From the NCBI GenBank assembly GCA_020444545.1, contig JAHLKT010000004.1:620001-684000 (forward strand): 64,000 nucleotides of DNA, written 5' to 3'. This document shows, piece after piece, positions 63,536 through 64,000 of the stretch. The notes below the pieces were generated by a model. That model saw only the letters and a program-made list of their open reading frames with translations, was not told the DNA's origin and ran no database searches. The first letter of the stretch is position 1; every line of letters starts with the position of its first letter. Both the position numbers and the translations under genes were made by a program. The stretch comes from Desulfarculaceae bacterium. Lineage in GTDB: Bacteria; Desulfobacterota; Desulfarculia; Desulfarculales; Desulfarculaceae.

Positions 63536-64000
63536 GCGTCACCTCCCCTCAGGGCGGCGATGAGCTGCCTGGCCAGCTCTATGCACATGGCCAGGCAGCC
63601 CAATCCCACCATCCAATAGAAAGGCGACTTGGGTATGTGCAGGATGCTGGAGTACTCGCCGATCTCGGCGGTCTCCATGGCCTGCAATCCGGTCATCCAA
63701 GTGATCATGGCCATGATGGCCAGCGATAGCGCCAGGGTGAAGACCTTGGCCCCCCGGCGCATGCCCTGGGGCAGCGTGGAGACCACCAGATCCACCTTCA
63801 CATGTGCCCCCTCGCGCTCGGAGATGGGCACAAAGAAGAAGACCACCAGCACCACCATAAACTCGATGATCTCCAGCGAGCCCAGGATGGGGCTGTTGAA
63901 CAGGTAGCGGAAAGCCACGTCGGCGCTGGTGAGCAGCATCATGCAGAAGAGCACCACCGCGCCGGCCAGGCTAAGCAACCCGCTCAACCCCCCTTGCTTG
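63532..64000 (-). CDS. dctQ: TRAP transporter small permease subunit (DctQ), 5' end cut by the window
   Basis: At least 156 codons of a four-helix membrane protein. DVAFRYLFNSPILGSLEIIEFMVVLVVFF and EREGAHVKVDLV are DctQ hallmarks. A TTG at 63987 is in frame, but the reading frame stays open to the window edge and family members usually have a further 10-20 residues, so the true start is probably outside. Pairs with DctM through an ATGA overlap. Confidence 0.9.
   Translation of the reverse strand, partial: KQGGLSGLLSLAGAVVLFCMMLLTSADVAFRYLFNSPILGSLEIIEFMVVLVVFFFVPISEREGAHVKVDLVVSTLPQGMRRGAKVFTLALSLAIMAMITWMTGLQAMETAEIGEYSSILHIPKSPFYWMVGLGCLAMCIELARQLIAALRGGDA

Overview
The window is a dense, high-GC stretch of about 50 genes from what looks like an anaerobic or microaerophilic member of the Desulfobacterota (former Deltaproteobacteria), possibly Desulfarculales-like. 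Evidence for this is the nifH-nifI1-nifI2-nifD order with a Clostridium/methanogen-type NifD, a 14-subunit complex I with a NuoB-NuoC-NuoD fusion, cytochrome bd oxidase, TRAP/TAXI transporters, UbiD-type decarboxylase chemistry and several sigma-54 systems. The taxonomic call is inference. No rRNA, tRNA, CRISPR array, IS element or phage gene was recognised.

Layout. 1-6126 (minus strand): nitrogen fixation block, with nifD cut by the window edge, nifI2, nifI1, nifH, a long regulatory gap, nifA, then an HMG-CoA-lyase-like gene. 6401-12835 (minus): tetR-tolC-acrA-acrB-type efflux operon. 13033-14862: an MBL hydrolase and a CPBP membrane protein. 15060-18708 (plus): BioB-like radical SAM enzyme plus an NMT1/SsuABC-type ABC importer. 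18864-21247 (plus): cydAB. 21273-35592 (minus): complete nuoA-N operon. 35922-42586 (plus): UbiA prenyltransferase, then transketolase, HAD phosphatase, gnd and zwf. 42583-46082 (minus): a GH63/DUF547 fusion, ubiE/menG and a second methyltransferase. 46462-46899 (plus): a small secreted protein with a long leader. 47094-51798 (minus): PAS-AAA-Fis sigma-54 activator, GABA-type aminotransferase with a consensus sigma-54 promoter, and glutamate dehydrogenase. 51892-60350 (minus): FadR-type regulator, UbiD, BsdD-like small protein, molybdenum hydroxylase subunit, fused TRAP permease, TAXI binding protein and an MBL protein. 60692-64000 (minus): DctQM TRAP permease and acyl-CoA ligase.

How it works together. 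NifA and sigma-54 would switch on nifH, whose product is tuned after translation by the NifI1/NifI2 PII pair. Complex I feeds quinone (UbiA and UbiE/MenG are nearby), which cytochrome bd can oxidise with O2. The zwf-gnd-tkt cluster makes NADPH and pentoses. The aminotransferase and glutamate dehydrogenase form an amino-acid catabolic pair under a dedicated sigma-54 activator. The right end is devoted to uptake of organic acids by two TRAP systems and their activation or transformation.

The most interesting locus is 52880-60350. There a TAXI-TRAP importer, a stand-alone Mo-hydroxylase large subunit, a UbiD decarboxylase and a 75-residue CxxC protein resembling the D subunit of hydroxyarylate decarboxylases are translationally coupled under one FadR-like regulator. 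Also notable are the NuoBCD fusion, the GH63-DUF547 fusion, the paired sigma-54 promoters with candidate upstream activator sites, and the BioB-like radical SAM/ABC cluster of unknown substrate.
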